The notes: generated from the letters alone by a model not told the origin. Shown: positions 24,989 to 34,427, numbered from the stretch's first letter. The stretch: 64,000 nt of DNA from Paucibacter sp. KBW04 (GCF_003852425.1 NZ_QAJN01000008.1:310001-374000), one strand, 5' to 3'. Numbers and translations are program-made.

Positions 24989-25195
24989 TCAGTGGTGGCT
25001 GTGCAGCACTTCACCGGCCTTCAGCTTGTACACCGTGCCGCAGTAAGGGCACTTGCCTTGGCCCTCGTGGCTGATGTCGATGAAGACCTTGGGATGGCTG
25101 CTCCACAGCGCCATCTTGGGATTGGGGCAAGCCACCACGCCGGGGCCTTGCACATCGTGGGCGGTCACTTCAACAACAGACTTGGCGTCGCTCAT
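24989..25195 (-). CDS. Small CHCC zinc-finger protein
   Basis: 68 residues. Metal ligands Cys (VVACPNP), His (LWSSHPKVFID) and a CPYCG pair match the zf-CHCC domain found in the NDUFS6-related subunit of complex I. Family proteins bind Zn; the bacterial stand-alone form has no settled role. It is within the leftward cluster between ilvE and the NTF2-like gene. Confidence 0.85.
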   Translation of the reverse strand: MSDAKSVVEVTAHDVQGPGVVACPNPKMALWSSHPKVFIDISHEGQGKCPYCGTVYKLKAGEVLHSHH

Positions 25196-25258
25196 GGTCG
25201 GATTCTTTCAGGGTCAAACAGGAAAAATGGCGGGGGCGCTAGCAGGCGGGGCCGGGCT

Positions 25259-26194
25259 TTAAACCAGGCTCAGCCAGTGCGCGTATTTGGGGTTGCGGCC
25301 GTTCACGATGTCGAAGAAAGCGGCCTGGATTTTCTCGGTGATGGGGCCGCGTGTGCCCACATAGCCGTCGCGGCCCAGCTCGATGCGGTCCAGCTCGCGG
25401 ATGGGCGTCACTTCGGCGGCGGTGCCGGTGAAGAAGGCCTCGTCGGCGATATAGACCTCATCGCGGGTGATGCGCTTTTCCACCAGCTGCAGGCCCAGGT
25501 CTTGGCAGATGTGGAAGATGGTGTTGCGGGTGATGCCGTTCAGGGCGCCGGCCGAGAGGTCGGGGGTGTAGACCACGCCGTTCTTGATGACGAAGAGGTT
25601 CTCGCCCGCGCCCTCGGAGACAAAGCCCGAGGCGTCCAGCAGCAAGGCCTCGTCATAGCCGTCTTCCGTGGCTTCCATATTGGCCAGGATGCTGTTGGTG
25701 TAGTTGCTGACCGCCTTGGCCTGCGTCATGGTGATGTTGACGTGGTGGCGGGTGTAGCTGCTGGTCTTGACGCGGATGCCGCGTTTCATGCCTTCTTCGC
25801 CCAGATAAGCACCCCAGGCCCAGGCGGCGACCATCAGATGGATGGTGTTGCCCTTGGGGCTGACGCCCAGCTTTTCGGAGCCAATCCAGGTCAGCGGGCG
25901 CAGATAGCAGCTCTCCAGCGCGTTCTCACGCACCACCTGTTTTTGCGCTTCCTCGACTTGCTCCAGCGTGAAGGGGATCTTCATGCGCAGGATCTTGGCG
26001 CTGTTGAAGAGGCGCTCGGTGTGCTCGCGCAGGCGGAAGATGGCCGTGCCTTGGGCGGTTTTGTAGGCGCGCACGCCCTCGAAGGCGCCGCAGCCGTAAT
26101 GCAAGGTGTGGCTGAGCACATGAACCTTGGCGTCCCGCCAGTCCACCAGCTGCCCGTCCATCCAAATTTTGCCGTCGCGGTCGTCCAAGCCCAT
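25259..26194 (-). CDS. ilvE: Branched-chain amino-acid aminotransferase
   Basis: 311 residues from the ATG at 26194 (MGLDDRDGKIWMDGQ); the longer reading has no family match. It is a fold-type IV PLP enzyme: HTLHYGCGAFEGVRAYKT, YLRPLTWIGSEKLGVSP, the class IV signature EALLLDASGFVSEGAGENLF and TRDEVYIADEAFFTGTAAEV. It transfers the amino group between glutamate and the keto acids of Leu, Ile and Val. It heads a probable five-gene leftward operon ending at 22976. Confidence 0.94.
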   Translation of the reverse strand: MGLDDRDGKIWMDGQLVDWRDAKVHVLSHTLHYGCGAFEGVRAYKTAQGTAIFRLREHTERLFNSAKILRMKIPFTLEQVEEAQKQVVRENALESCYLRPLTWIGSEKLGVSPKGNTIHLMVAAWAWGAYLGEEGMKRGIRVKTSSYTRHHVNITMTQAKAVSNYTNSILANMEATEDGYDEALLLDASGFVSEGAGENLFVIKNGVVYTPDLSAGALNGITRNTIFHICQDLGLQLVEKRITRDEVYIADEAFFTGTAAEVTPIRELDRIELGRDGYVGTRGPITEKIQAAFFDIVNGRNPKYAHWLSLV

Positions 26195-26237
26195 GGGGAA
26201 TCCTTGCTGCCTCACCCCATGCGGGGAAAGCCGAATT

Positions 26238-27161
26238 CTACGGGGGGCCGCCTGCGCCCAACAAGGCGCGTGCACGCAGGCGCTCGCCGCCCTCAAAGCT
26301 TTGTTCGATCAAGGACTGGATCGCTTGCTGGCGCTGGATCTCGCTCAGCTGCTTGTCCTGGCGCAGGCGCTGGATCTGCGCCGCGGCGGCCTTGAGTCGG
26401 GCCTGCCAACGGGCTTGGGCGGCGTCCTCTTCCTGCAGACGGCTCAGGGCGGCGGCGTCCAGGCGGCTGCGGTCGATCAAGTCGGTCGCGGCGGTGGGCT
26501 TGCCGCCGGTCTCGGCCGAGGCCTGGATCAGGGTTGCGGCCTGGCTTTCCTCCTCGCCGTAGAAGGCGTGGGCCCAGGCCGGGCCGAGCAGGCGGCGCCG
26601 GGCTTCTTGCTGCTCGGTCAAGGCCGGCGCCAGCGTGCTCAGGTCTTGCGGATTGACCTTGTTGCGGAAACGGGTCTGCTGAAGCTGCAGGTAGCGCTGC
26701 CAGACCGTCATCACCCTCTCGGTATTGGCGGCCGAGAGTTCTTGGCCGGCCAGCTCGCGCAGATAGGCGCCGATTTCGTCCAGCTTGCGCTGGCCCTGCA
26801 GCTGCAGCAGATAGTCAAAGCGGCGGCGCAGGGCCAGGCTGGGCTGCAACTCGCCGTTGGCGACCAGACCCCAGCCGCCGTCCAGCTCGGTGCCTCGCAA
26901 GACGCTTTGCTGCTGCAGCCAATTTGTAAAGGCGCTGGGCGCTGGCGCGGTCGGCGAGGCTGGGGTGGCGCTTGCCATGGGCAAGGCTTGGGCGGGGCCT
27001 GCGCTGGGCTCAGGGGCAGTGTGGGTCCTGAGCTGCACCGGCTCATAGTGAGCCTCGCTGGCCGGGCTCCACAGCCACAAGACGCCCAGCGAGGCCAAGC
27101 CCAGGGCCGTCAGGCCCAGGGTCAGAAGTCGGCGCGAGGGGGTTTGTGGCCGGACGCGCAT
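26238..27161 (-). CDS. lifO: Lipase-specific foldase (Lif, lipase chaperone)
   Basis: 307 residues. One N-terminal membrane anchor (LLTLGLTALGLASLGVLWLW) and an Ala/Pro-rich spacer precede the chaperone region. The hallmark RxxFDY motif is present as RRRFDYLLQLQ, and the rest is long helices (QLSEIQRQQAIQSLIEQSF). Lif holds the secreted lipase in the periplasm and steers it over its folding barrier before type II secretion. It starts 4 bp after the lipA stop codon, the standard lipA-lifO operon. Confidence 0.93.
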   Translation of the reverse strand: MRVRPQTPSRRLLTLGLTALGLASLGVLWLWSPASEAHYEPVQLRTHTAPEPSAGPAQALPMASATPASPTAPAPSAFTNWLQQQSVLRGTELDGGWGLVANGELQPSLALRRRFDYLLQLQGQRKLDEIGAYLRELAGQELSAANTERVMTVWQRYLQLQQTRFRNKVNPQDLSTLAPALTEQQEARRRLLGPAWAHAFYGEEESQAATLIQASAETGGKPTAATDLIDRSRLDAAALSRLQEEDAAQARWQARLKAAAAQIQRLRQDKQLSEIQRQQAIQSLIEQSFEGGERLRARALLGAGGPP

Positions 27162-27165
27162 GGCT

Positions 27166-28107
27166 TCAGAGCCCCATCAGCTTCAGGCGATTAGCCTGGG
27201 AACGGTAGAACTGCACTGGGTCCGGGGTGAACCAGCCGCGCAGGCCGAAGGCTTGGTTGACTTCGTCCAGATGGTTCCAGGGGTAGTCGTCGCGCAGCAC
27301 CAGACCCCAATGGCTGGAGCAGCGGCTGACCAGGCCGTCATTGGCCTCGCCCAGGAAGACCGCACTGGTCAGGCCCAGAAAGCCGTCGGTCACATCCAGC
27401 AGATTGGTCACGGCCGCCGTGCCACCCACCGAGTAGTAGCGGATGCCATTGGCCACTTCCGGGCCTTGGCCGCAGGGCGAGGTCGGGGCGCCTTGCGGGA
27501 AGCTGGCGTTGAAGCTCTGCGCGCCTGCCGTGTTGAGCGAGCCCAAGGTGCCCATGGCGTTCTGCGGCAGGGTGGGGTTGCCCGAGATCCAGGAAATCGC
27601 CTGCCCCAGGGCGGTGGCGATGGAGGCGACCAAGCCGGTGCTGCCGGTCGCGCCCGTCACGTCGGCCACCACATCGGCCACCTTGCTGCCCTGGTGCGGA
27701 GTGCCCACCGTGGTGACCGAAGCCACCAGCTCCGGCGCCACCGCCGCCACATAGCGCGAGGTGGTGCCGCCTTGGCTGTGGCCGATCAGATTGAACTTGC
27801 TATAGCCGTAGGCGGCCTTGAGCTGGCGCAGCGTGGCCAGCAATTGCTCGCCCCGTTGCTCGTTGGAGTTGAAGGCCGAGACGGCCGGGGTGAAGACCAC
27901 CGCACCGCTGGCGCGCAGGGTGTCGGGCACGCCGTAAAAGTAATTCACCGGGCCGATGGCGTCGAAGCCCGACATGCCGTGCACCAGCACGATGGGGTAG
28001 CGGGTCTGGGCATAGGTATCGGCGGCTTGGACGGCGCTGATTCCGCAAGCACTGGCCAGGGCGATTGCGGCCAGAGCGCCGCGCAGAACAAGAGAGGATG
28101 GCTTCAT
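27166..28107 (-). CDS. lipA: Secreted triacylglycerol lipase (subfamily I.1/I.2)
   Basis: 313 residues from the ATG at 28107, giving a signal peptide that ends ISAVQA; further upstream codons are implausible. The mature enzyme starts DTYAQTRYPIVLVHGMSGFD (oxyanion hole). The catalytic Ser is in the GHSQGG elbow, Asp in NDGLVS and His in WNHLDEVNQ. Two cysteines (SPCGQG, SRCSSHW) can form the family disulfide. It needs the adjacent foldase for activity and is likely exported by a type II system. The promoter is in 28108-28333. Confidence 0.94.
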   Translation of the reverse strand: MKPSSLVLRGALAAIALASACGISAVQAADTYAQTRYPIVLVHGMSGFDAIGPVNYFYGVPDTLRASGAVVFTPAVSAFNSNEQRGEQLLATLRQLKAAYGYSKFNLIGHSQGGTTSRYVAAVAPELVASVTTVGTPHQGSKVADVVADVTGATGSTGLVASIATALGQAISWISGNPTLPQNAMGTLGSLNTAGAQSFNASFPQGAPTSPCGQGPEVANGIRYYSVGGTAAVTNLLDVTDGFLGLTSAVFLGEANDGLVSRCSSHWGLVLRDDYPWNHLDEVNQAFGLRGWFTPDPVQFYRSQANRLKLMGL

Positions 28108-28205
28108 ATGTCTCGTCACCTTGCGTCGGGAATAGGGGGTACGCCCAGGGCCGACGCTGCCCAAAGCGTTGACGCATTGGGCGCGAACGATCGTGCTTTT
28201 TTGCA

Positions 28206-28249
28206 GCGTGAAAACCCGGGTGACGTCGCGTGAGCTGTGGCTTTCACGC
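28206..28249. promoter_or_regulatory. Inverted repeat in the lipA upstream region
   Basis: GCGTGAAA at 28206-28213 and TTTCACGC at 28242-28249 form a perfect 8-bp dyad with 28 bases between, about 100-140 bp upstream of the lipA ATG. It may be a regulator site; nothing identifies the protein. Confidence 0.35.
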
Positions 28250-28333
28250 GGCCTCGGACTAGGGGGTGAGCCTGGGCTCGTGTGCGAAAAATCACAGCCT
28301 GTCCCCTGCTTGCGCGACAGTGCTCGCAAGCCC

Positions 28334-28741
28334 TCAGTCGGGCTTGTTGCCGGCCTGCTCGACCTCGGCTTCCAGGCGCAGCAGACGCCAGCTCTCGACC
28401 TTGCCCTTGCTCACGATCACCTCCACGCGGGCGCCGCCGCTGTCTTGCCAACCAAAGGTTTCGGGCGCGCTGCCCAGCTTTTTGCCCAGGCTGCGGGTCA
28501 TGGCGATCACCTCGGCCACCGGCATGCCGGCCTGCAACTGGGCATTGAACATGACGGCGTTGTCCACCTGGCCCAGCGGGCCTTCCGAGGCCGCCTTCAT
28601 CAAGCGCATCAGGCGAGAGAACTGTAAGAGCAGCCAGAACACCACCACCGTCAGGGCCAGGATCACACCCTTCCAGCCCCACAGGCCGCCGCCCACAAAC
28701 ATGGCGGCAATGGCCAAGATCCCACCGATCCAGGGGTTCAT
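28334..28741 (-). CDS. Small membrane protein of unknown function
   Basis: 135 residues. Two adjacent hydrophobic helices (GGILAIAAMFVGGGLWGW, VILALTVVVFWLLLQFSRLM) precede a soluble domain (AGMPVAEVIAMTRSLGKKLG, then VEVIVSKGKVESWRL) that looks like an alpha/beta fold. Family not recognised. Its ATG overlaps the stop of the monooxygenase-like gene (28738-28741), so the two are coupled. Confidence 0.72.
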   Translation of the reverse strand: MNPWIGGILAIAAMFVGGGLWGWKGVILALTVVVFWLLLQFSRLMRLMKAASEGPLGQVDNAVMFNAQLQAGMPVAEVIAMTRSLGKKLGSAPETFGWQDSGGARVEVIVSKGKVESWRLLRLEAEVEQAGNKPD

Positions 28742-29157
28742 GCCTTGACTCCTGCGTCCTTGGCAGCGGCCGCTGCTTGTGGGTCGGCCGGGCCATCGCT
28801 GCGCGTCCAGCCATAGGAGCGCTCTACCCGGGCCACGCGCACGGCGTAGTGCTCATACCAATCGGCGCGGCCCTGATCGCGTGCCAGTTGATGCTCGGCA
28901 TGGCGACGCCAGGCGGCAATATCGGCCTCGCTGCGCCAGTAGGACATGGTGATGCCCAGGCCGGTGGCGTCTCGCACGCTCTCGGCGCCGAGATAACCCG
29001 TTTGATCGGCGGCAAGTGCCACCATGCGCTCGGCCATATCGCCATAGCCCGCGTCGCCGGAACGCCGCTGGCTGGTGAACATAACGGCGTAATACGGCGT
29101 CTCAAAAAGCGCCGCCAAACCGGCCGGCGGCTGCGAAAGATTTTTCTGTTTTGACAT
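28738..29157 (-). CDS. Antibiotic-biosynthesis-monooxygenase (ABM) fold protein
   Basis: 139 residues from the ATG at 29157. The ferredoxin-like ABM core reads YYAVMFTSQRRSGDAGYGDM, TGYLGAESVRDATGLGITMS and YWRSEADIAAWRRHAEHQLA, the pattern of the stress-linked YgiN/heme-degrading-like ABM proteins common in bacteria. The Ala-rich tail is disordered. Exact activity is unknown. The start is divergent from the GGDEF gene 152 bp away. Confidence 0.82.
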   Translation of the reverse strand: MSKQKNLSQPPAGLAALFETPYYAVMFTSQRRSGDAGYGDMAERMVALAADQTGYLGAESVRDATGLGITMSYWRSEADIAAWRRHAEHQLARDQGRADWYEHYAVRVARVERSYGWTRSDGPADPQAAAAAKDAGVKA

Positions 29158-29309
29158 GGTCTTGGCGTATTCTTGCGGGCTTGCAGGAGTGCGTGAGCAG
29201 CGCCATTGTGCGCGGTTTACAGGGTTCGGCGCCAAGACCGGGCCCTGCACAAACGCTTGGACCGACCCATTCAAGACGCGAGGGGGTTTGCGATGCGAGT
29301 GTTGGGGCC

Positions 29310-31277
29310 ATGAGTCGGGGCAAGTCCGATCTTGCCGCGCGTCTGAGCCGTTTCGGCTTGGCTGCTTGGCAGCCCGGTCGGCGCCTATCGCGCCTGCTGC
29401 CCTTGCTGGTCTTGTTGGCGGGCCTTGTTTTGACGCTGGGCTATTGGCGCTTTGAATGGCTGCACTCCCACGCCGCGCAGCGCCGCGCCTTCGAGAGCGA
29501 GATGCACGGCCTGGGCCAGCGCTTTCTTTTGCAGATGAGCGCGCAGCGCCAGCTGATGCAAGGGGTGCAGGGCTTTTTGCTGGCCCACAGCCAGGCCGAT
29601 GAGGCCGCTTTGCGGCGCTATATCCAGGCGCTGCCGCTGGACAGCGATTTCGCCGGCCTGCAAGGCTTGATGGTGGCGCGCAGCGGTCCGGCCACGGCCC
29701 ATGCGCCGAGCTGGGTCCGAGTCGAGCAGATCGAGCCCGGCCACAGCCCCAGCCGCCGCGCCCAGGGCCTGGACTTGATGGCGGTGCCGGCCCTGCAAGA
29801 CTTGCTGCTGCGTGCCCAGGACCGGGCGCGCCTGACCTACTCTGGCCTGCTCGATCTGCAGACCCTGAAGCTGGGCACCGGCAAGGGCTATCTGCTGGCC
29901 CTGCCGGTCTGGTTTGCGGCGCCCAGCGCCGGCCGTCTGGATGGCGGGGCGGCCGAGCCTCCCGCCGCCTGGGTGCTGGCCGCGCTGAACAGCTCGGGCC
30001 TGCTGGCCGGCCTGTATGGCGAGATCCCGCCCGGCCTGGCCCTGTCTTTTTACGATGGTGAAGAGGCGAGCGATGCGCGCCTGTTGTTCCGTGGTTCCTC
30101 CCTGGCGGCCGGTGAGTCGCTGGCCGCGGCCCAGCAGAGCCAAGATAGGCGGCTCAATCTGGACGGTCAAAGCTGGACGCTGCGCCTGAGCGCCGGCTCT
30201 GAGTTTGCCGACCGCTTCGGTGCCAGCGAGCTGCGCGCCGTGCCCTGGGTCGGCGGGTTGTTGAGCGTGCTGCTGAGCCTGCTGGCTTGGTTGCTGCTGA
30301 CCTCGCGCGATCGCGCCCAGCAACTGGCCGAACGCATGACCAGTGCCTTGCGCGAGAGCGAGCAGCGCTGGGCTTTTGCCCTCGAAGGCGCGGGCGATGG
30401 GGTTTGGGAATGGGTTTTGAGCAGCGGCAGCATCCATTGCTCCCTGCGCTGGAAGACCATCATGGGGCTGAACCCCGCCCAGCCCGAGCCGAATCTGAGC
30501 CTGCTCTGCGCCATGGTCCACCCGCAGGATCTGCCGCGGGTCAAGGCCGAGTTCCAGCAATGCCTGGACGGCCAGGCCAGCACCTTGGTCAGCGAGTACC
30601 GGGTGGCCGGCCCGCAGGGGCAGTGGAATTGGGTGCTCTCACGCGGCATGGTGGTGGAGCGGGACGAGCACCACGCGCCGCTGCGCATGATTGGCACGCT
30701 CTCGGACATCAACGCCCGCCGTCAGTCCGAGGAGCGGGTGCGCTTCATGGCCTTGCACGACCCGCTGACCGAGTTGGCCAACCGCGCACACTTTGACGAG
30801 CGCTTCCACTTCGCCCTGGCCAATGCGCGGCGTTACAACGAGAGCTTGGGCTTGATCCTGCTGGACCTAGACCGCTTCAAACCCATCAACGACCAGCATG
30901 GCCACGCGGTGGGTGATCTGCTCTTGCAGACGGTGGCCAAGCGCATACGCAGCTCGGTGCGCGAGACCGATACCGTGGGCCGCATCGGTGGCGATGAGTT
31001 CGTGGTCTTGCTGACCGGGCCGGTGACGGCCGAGACAGCCCAGCTGGTGCTGGAGAAGATCTTCAACCAGGTGGCCCTGCCCATGGAGCTTAACGGGGTC
31101 AAGCTGGAGATCACCTGCTCACTCGGCTTGGCGCTCTACCCGCAGGATGGGGCGGACGAGCTGAGCCTGAGCAAATGCGCGGACGACGCGATGTATCACA
31201 ACAAGCGCGACGGCCGTCGCCTGATGTCGGCCCTGCCGCGCATGCAGAGCGGTTCAGGCTCACAGACCCCGGACTAA
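29310..31277 (+). CDS. CHASE-PAS diguanylate cyclase
   Basis: 655 residues from the ATG at 29310. Earlier TTG and other codons would overlap the divergent gene. Architecture: TM1 (LLPLLVLLAGLVLTLGYW), a periplasmic CHASE domain (~60-280, with FAGLQGLMVARSGPA), TM2 (VGGLLSVLLSLLAWLLL), a PAS domain (WAFALEGAGDGVWEWVLSSG through GTLSDINARR), and GGDEF (DPLTELANRAHFDER, RFKPINDQHGHAVGD, IGGDEFVVLL). An RxxD inhibitory site (RETD) lies five residues before GGDEF. No EAL domain. It should produce cyclic di-GMP in response to an external ligand. The 3' end overlaps radA by 18 bp on the other strand. Confidence 0.92.
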   Translation: MSRGKSDLAARLSRFGLAAWQPGRRLSRLLPLLVLLAGLVLTLGYWRFEWLHSHAAQRRAFESEMHGLGQRFLLQMSAQRQLMQGVQGFLLAHSQADEAALRRYIQALPLDSDFAGLQGLMVARSGPATAHAPSWVRVEQIEPGHSPSRRAQGLDLMAVPALQDLLLRAQDRARLTYSGLLDLQTLKLGTGKGYLLALPVWFAAPSAGRLDGGAAEPPAAWVLAALNSSGLLAGLYGEIPPGLALSFYDGEEASDARLLFRGSSLAAGESLAAAQQSQDRRLNLDGQSWTLRLSAGSEFADRFGASELRAVPWVGGLLSVLLSLLAWLLLTSRDRAQQLAERMTSALRESEQRWAFALEGAGDGVWEWVLSSGSIHCSLRWKTIMGLNPAQPEPNLSLLCAMVHPQDLPRVKAEFQQCLDGQASTLVSEYRVAGPQGQWNWVLSRGMVVERDEHHAPLRMIGTLSDINARRQSEERVRFMALHDPLTELANRAHFDERFHFALANARRYNESLGLILLDLDRFKPINDQHGHAVGDLLLQTVAKRIRSSVRETDTVGRIGGDEFVVLLTGPVTAETAQLVLEKIFNQVALPMELNGVKLEITCSLGLALYPQDGADELSLSKCADDAMYHNKRDGRRLMSALPRMQSGSGSQTPD

Positions 31278-32621
31278 ATCCATCGCGTCTTCGATGCGCT
31301 CCACCGCATGCACGGTGAGGCCCTCGATGGGCTTTTTGGGCGCATTCGCCTTGGGCACGACGGCCACGCTAAAGCCCAGCTTGGCGGCTTCCTTCAGCCG
31401 CTCCTGGCCACGCGGCGCGGGCCGCACCTCACCGGCCAGGCCGACCTCACCAAAGGCGATGAAACCACGCGGCAGGGACTTGCCGCGCAAGGAGCTTTGA
31501 ATCGAGAGCAGCACGGCCAGGTCGGCCGCGGGCTCGCTGATGCGCACCCCGCCCACCGCGTTGATGAATACATCCTGATCCATGGTGGCCACGCCCGCGT
31601 GGCGGTGCAGCACCGCTAACAACATGGCCAAGCGGTCCCGCTCCAGGCCCACCGAAAGCCGGCGCGGATTGGGCCCGCCCGCGTCCACCAGGGCTTGCAG
31701 CTCCACCAGCATGGGGCGGGTGCCTTCCAGCGTCACCAGCACGCAGGAGCCGGGTACCGGTTCGCCGTGGGTGGAGAGAAAAATCGCGCTGGGGTTGGCC
31801 ACCCCCTTGAGCCCCTTCTCGGTCATGGCGAAGACGCCGATCTCGTTGACCGCGCCAAAGCGGTTCTTGATCGCCCGCACCAGGCGGAAGCTGCTGTGGG
31901 TATCGCCCTCGAAGTACAGCACCGTGTCCACGATGTGCTCCAACACCCGGGGCCCTGCCAGCGCGCCCTCCTTGGTGACATGGCCCACCAAGACCATGGC
32001 ACAACCGCTGGCCTTGGCCGTGCGCGTCAAATGCGCCGCGCATTCACGCACCTGGGCCACCGAGCCGGGGGCGGAGGACAGGTGTTCGGAGTACACCGTC
32101 TGGATGGAGTCGATGACGCAAAACGCCGGTTTCTCGGTCTCCAGCGTGGCGAGGATCTTCTCCAGGCTGATCTCGGCCAGCACCCGCACCTTGTTGCCCG
32201 CCAGGCCCAGTCGGCGCGAGCGCATGGCGATCTGCGCGCCCGATTCCTCGCCGCTGACATACAGCACAGGCATCTGGCCGGAGAGATGGTCAATCGCCTG
32301 CAAGAGCAGGGTGGACTTGCCTATGCCCGGGTCGCCGCCAATCAGCACCACCCCGCCCGCCACGATGCCGCCGCCCAGCACCCGGTCCAATTCCTCCTGG
32401 CCGGTGGGGGTGCGGTCGAAGTCGGTGGCCTCAATTTCTGAGAGCGTGGCCACCGGCTGGCTCTTGGCCAGGGCCTGGTAGCGGTTCTTGCCGCCGGTCG
32501 CCTCGGCCACGCCCTCCACCAAGGTGTTCCAAGCCCCACAGCTGGGGCATTTACCCAACCATTTGGCGCTGGTGCCGCCGCATTCCGAGCAGGTGTAGAT
32601 GGATTTGTCTTTGGTTGCCAT
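31260..32621 (-). CDS. radA: DNA repair protein RadA (Sms)
   Basis: 453 residues, normal RadA length. It has an N-terminal zinc finger with paired cysteines (CSECGGTSAKW, CPSCGAWN), a RecA-like ATPase with Walker A GGDPGIGKST, the RadA-specific KNRFG motif (RAIKNRFGAVNEIG), and a C-terminal Lon-protease-like domain (FINAVGGVRISEPAADLAVL). RadA promotes branch migration and processing of recombination intermediates. The ATG at 32621 faces the rightward ferritin-like gene 55 bp away. Confidence 0.96.
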   Translation of the reverse strand: MATKDKSIYTCSECGGTSAKWLGKCPSCGAWNTLVEGVAEATGGKNRYQALAKSQPVATLSEIEATDFDRTPTGQEELDRVLGGGIVAGGVVLIGGDPGIGKSTLLLQAIDHLSGQMPVLYVSGEESGAQIAMRSRRLGLAGNKVRVLAEISLEKILATLETEKPAFCVIDSIQTVYSEHLSSAPGSVAQVRECAAHLTRTAKASGCAMVLVGHVTKEGALAGPRVLEHIVDTVLYFEGDTHSSFRLVRAIKNRFGAVNEIGVFAMTEKGLKGVANPSAIFLSTHGEPVPGSCVLVTLEGTRPMLVELQALVDAGGPNPRRLSVGLERDRLAMLLAVLHRHAGVATMDQDVFINAVGGVRISEPAADLAVLLSIQSSLRGKSLPRGFIAFGEVGLAGEVRPAPRGQERLKEAAKLGFSVAVVPKANAPKKPIEGLTVHAVERIEDAMDLVRGL

Positions 32622-32676
32622 GGCGGCATTGTCGCTGGGCCTTGTAAGGAATGGGGCCTTGGCTCGACCAAGCGGG

Positions 32677-33342
32677 ATGCTGCCTCCATCAGAAGTTTCT
32701 TCGCCCCCGAGCGCTTGTTTCCAGCGGGGTCTGAGCCTTGTTCAGACTTCTCCGTTGGCCTGGCCGCCGGATCTGATCCAGGGCCTGTCGACGGCACAAG
32801 CCCAGCATTTGGCCGATCTGCTGCCCTTTCTGGCCTGCGGCGAAGAGTCGGCCGTGTTCGCCTTCGAAGGCAGCTTGCTGGCGGCCGTGCCTGCCGCGGC
32901 GCAAGCGGTTTTGCAAGGCATTGCGAGCGATGAGCGCCGTCATGCCGATTTGCTAGCCCATCTGCGGCAGCTATTGCCTCAGCCGCGCTTGCAGATTTCC
33001 TTTGCCCGCCTGGCCTTCTTTTTCCGGCGTTTGCAAGCCTCGCAGGTGGACGAGCACCTGGCTCGGGTGGCGGCATTGGATTTGGCGGTTTGCCGTCTGC
33101 TGCAAGTCCTGCTGCATCCCCAGGCCGGGCTTGCGGCGGCACCGGGTCTGCACCGTGCTTTGTGCGAGCTGCGCCAGGACGAGGCCAGGCATGTTCGTCA
33201 AGCGCGCAGCTTGGCGCGCCAGCTCGGTTGTTCGGCGCAGCGGCAGGCCGCCTTGGATGAGGCCATGCGCCTGCGCCTGCTGGCCTTGCTACAGCCGGTG
33301 GCGGCCAGCTTGCAGTCTTTGAGCCAGAGGCCGGGCGCATGA
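32677..33342 (+). CDS. Ferritin-like diiron protein, first gene of KAS III cluster
   Basis: 221 residues from the ATG at 32677; earlier codons overlap radA. It is all-helical with the ferritin-like metal-ligand pattern: Glu residues in CGEESAVFAFEGSLL, an ExxH in IASDERRHADLL and a second ExxH in LRQDEARHVRQA. The third helix has Asp (AALDLAVCRLLQ) where Glu is common. A diiron oxidase or oxygenase is inferred. Its TGA overlaps the next ATG (33339-33342), so it is coupled to the KAS III-like enzyme, which suggests action on the same fatty-acyl-type substrate. It could instead be a rubrerythrin-like redox protein. Confidence 0.75.
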   Translation: MLPPSEVSSPPSACFQRGLSLVQTSPLAWPPDLIQGLSTAQAQHLADLLPFLACGEESAVFAFEGSLLAAVPAAAQAVLQGIASDERRHADLLAHLRQLLPQPRLQISFARLAFFFRRLQASQVDEHLARVAALDLAVCRLLQVLLHPQAGLAAAPGLHRALCELRQDEARHVRQARSLARQLGCSAQRQAALDEAMRLRLLALLQPVAASLQSLSQRPGA

Positions 33343-34427
33343 GGCCCGGGCGTTTGCGTCTGGCTTCGGGGCGGCGGCGTTTGCTGGGCTGGGGGTCGGC
33401 TTATCCGGGCCCGGCCATCAGTACCGAGGATTTGTGTCGCCAGGTCTGCGATGGTCTCGGCTATGGCAAGCGCCGCCTGGCCATGGCCTTGGCGCAGCGC
33501 CTGGGCGTGCGCAGCCGCCATCTGTGTCGCGACTTTGCCCAGGGCTTGGAGCTGCCGCGTCCGGGCGATCGCAATCCCGAGTTGGCCGCGCGCGCCCTGC
33601 GGGCGGCTCAGACGCGCGCCGGCCTGGCGGAGGACGCGCTGGCCTATCTGATCAGCCACAGCTGTACGCCGGCCCAGCTGCTGCCCGGCGGCTCGGCCGA
33701 GATTGCGCAGCGCATCGGGCACCAGGGCGCGCATCTGGAGTTGCGTCAGGCCTGCACCGGTTTTGCCAATGCCTTGCAGCTGGCTTTTGCGCTCACCGCC
33801 GAGCCGGGCAGTGCGCCGGTGGGCATTGTGGGGGTGGAGACGGGTTCGGTGTTTTTTGATCCGGCCAGCCTGCAAACCCAGGGCGAGCAATGGGTCAATT
33901 TTCTGCAGATGGGCGATGGCGCGGCGGCCGTGATCGTTGGCCCCGAGGATGGCGGCCAAGGCCCCCTCTTGCAGGCGGCATTCTTTGGCCAATGCCAGCA
34001 AGCGCCGCCGGCCGGCCTGCGTCTGCGCATGGGCGGATCGGACTGCCCGCTGCTGCAAGCCGGGGCTTTGCAGTTTGAGCATGACTATGCCTCGGTGGCC
34101 GAGCATGGGCTGTTCTTGTTCGAGCAAGGCCGGCAGGCCCTGGCCCAGGCCGGGTGGTCGCTGGCGCAGGCCGCGATGTGCGTGCCGCATCAGGCCAGCG
34201 GATCGCTGGGGCCTTGGCTGGCCCAGCACTGGGGCTTGCCTGTGGAGCGAGTCTGCCAGCATGGGGCGAGCGTGGGCAATCTCGGCAGCGCCAGCATCTG
34301 GGCCGCCTTGGATCGGCTGATGAGTGATGCGGCGCTGCCCGCCGGTCCGCTGCTATTTCTGGGGGCCGAGGCAACCCAGTACAGCTATGGCGGTTTCGCG
34401 CTTGAACGCGGGGAGCTGGGGGCATGA
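33339..34427 (+). CDS. 3-oxoacyl-ACP synthase III-like condensing enzyme
   Basis: 362 residues. A thiolase-fold KAS III/chalcone-synthase-like protein with the complete Cys-His-Asn triad: Cys in LRQACTGFANAL, His in CVPHQASGSLG and Asn in SVGNLGSASIWAAL. MGDGAAAVIVGP is the usual glycine-rich strand. It differs from housekeeping FabH by its Ala/Gln-rich character, extra N-terminal sequence and genomic setting, with no fab genes or acyl carrier protein nearby. It is overlapped on both sides by ATGA junctions with the ferritin-like gene and the ABC permease, suggesting a small secondary-metabolite or lipid-modification operon. Product unknown. Confidence 0.85.
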   Translation: MRPGRLRLASGRRRLLGWGSAYPGPAISTEDLCRQVCDGLGYGKRRLAMALAQRLGVRSRHLCRDFAQGLELPRPGDRNPELAARALRAAQTRAGLAEDALAYLISHSCTPAQLLPGGSAEIAQRIGHQGAHLELRQACTGFANALQLAFALTAEPGSAPVGIVGVETGSVFFDPASLQTQGEQWVNFLQMGDGAAAVIVGPEDGGQGPLLQAAFFGQCQQAPPAGLRLRMGGSDCPLLQAGALQFEHDYASVAEHGLFLFEQGRQALAQAGWSLAQAAMCVPHQASGSLGPWLAQHWGLPVERVCQHGASVGNLGSASIWAALDRLMSDAALPAGPLLFLGAEATQYSYGGFALERGELGA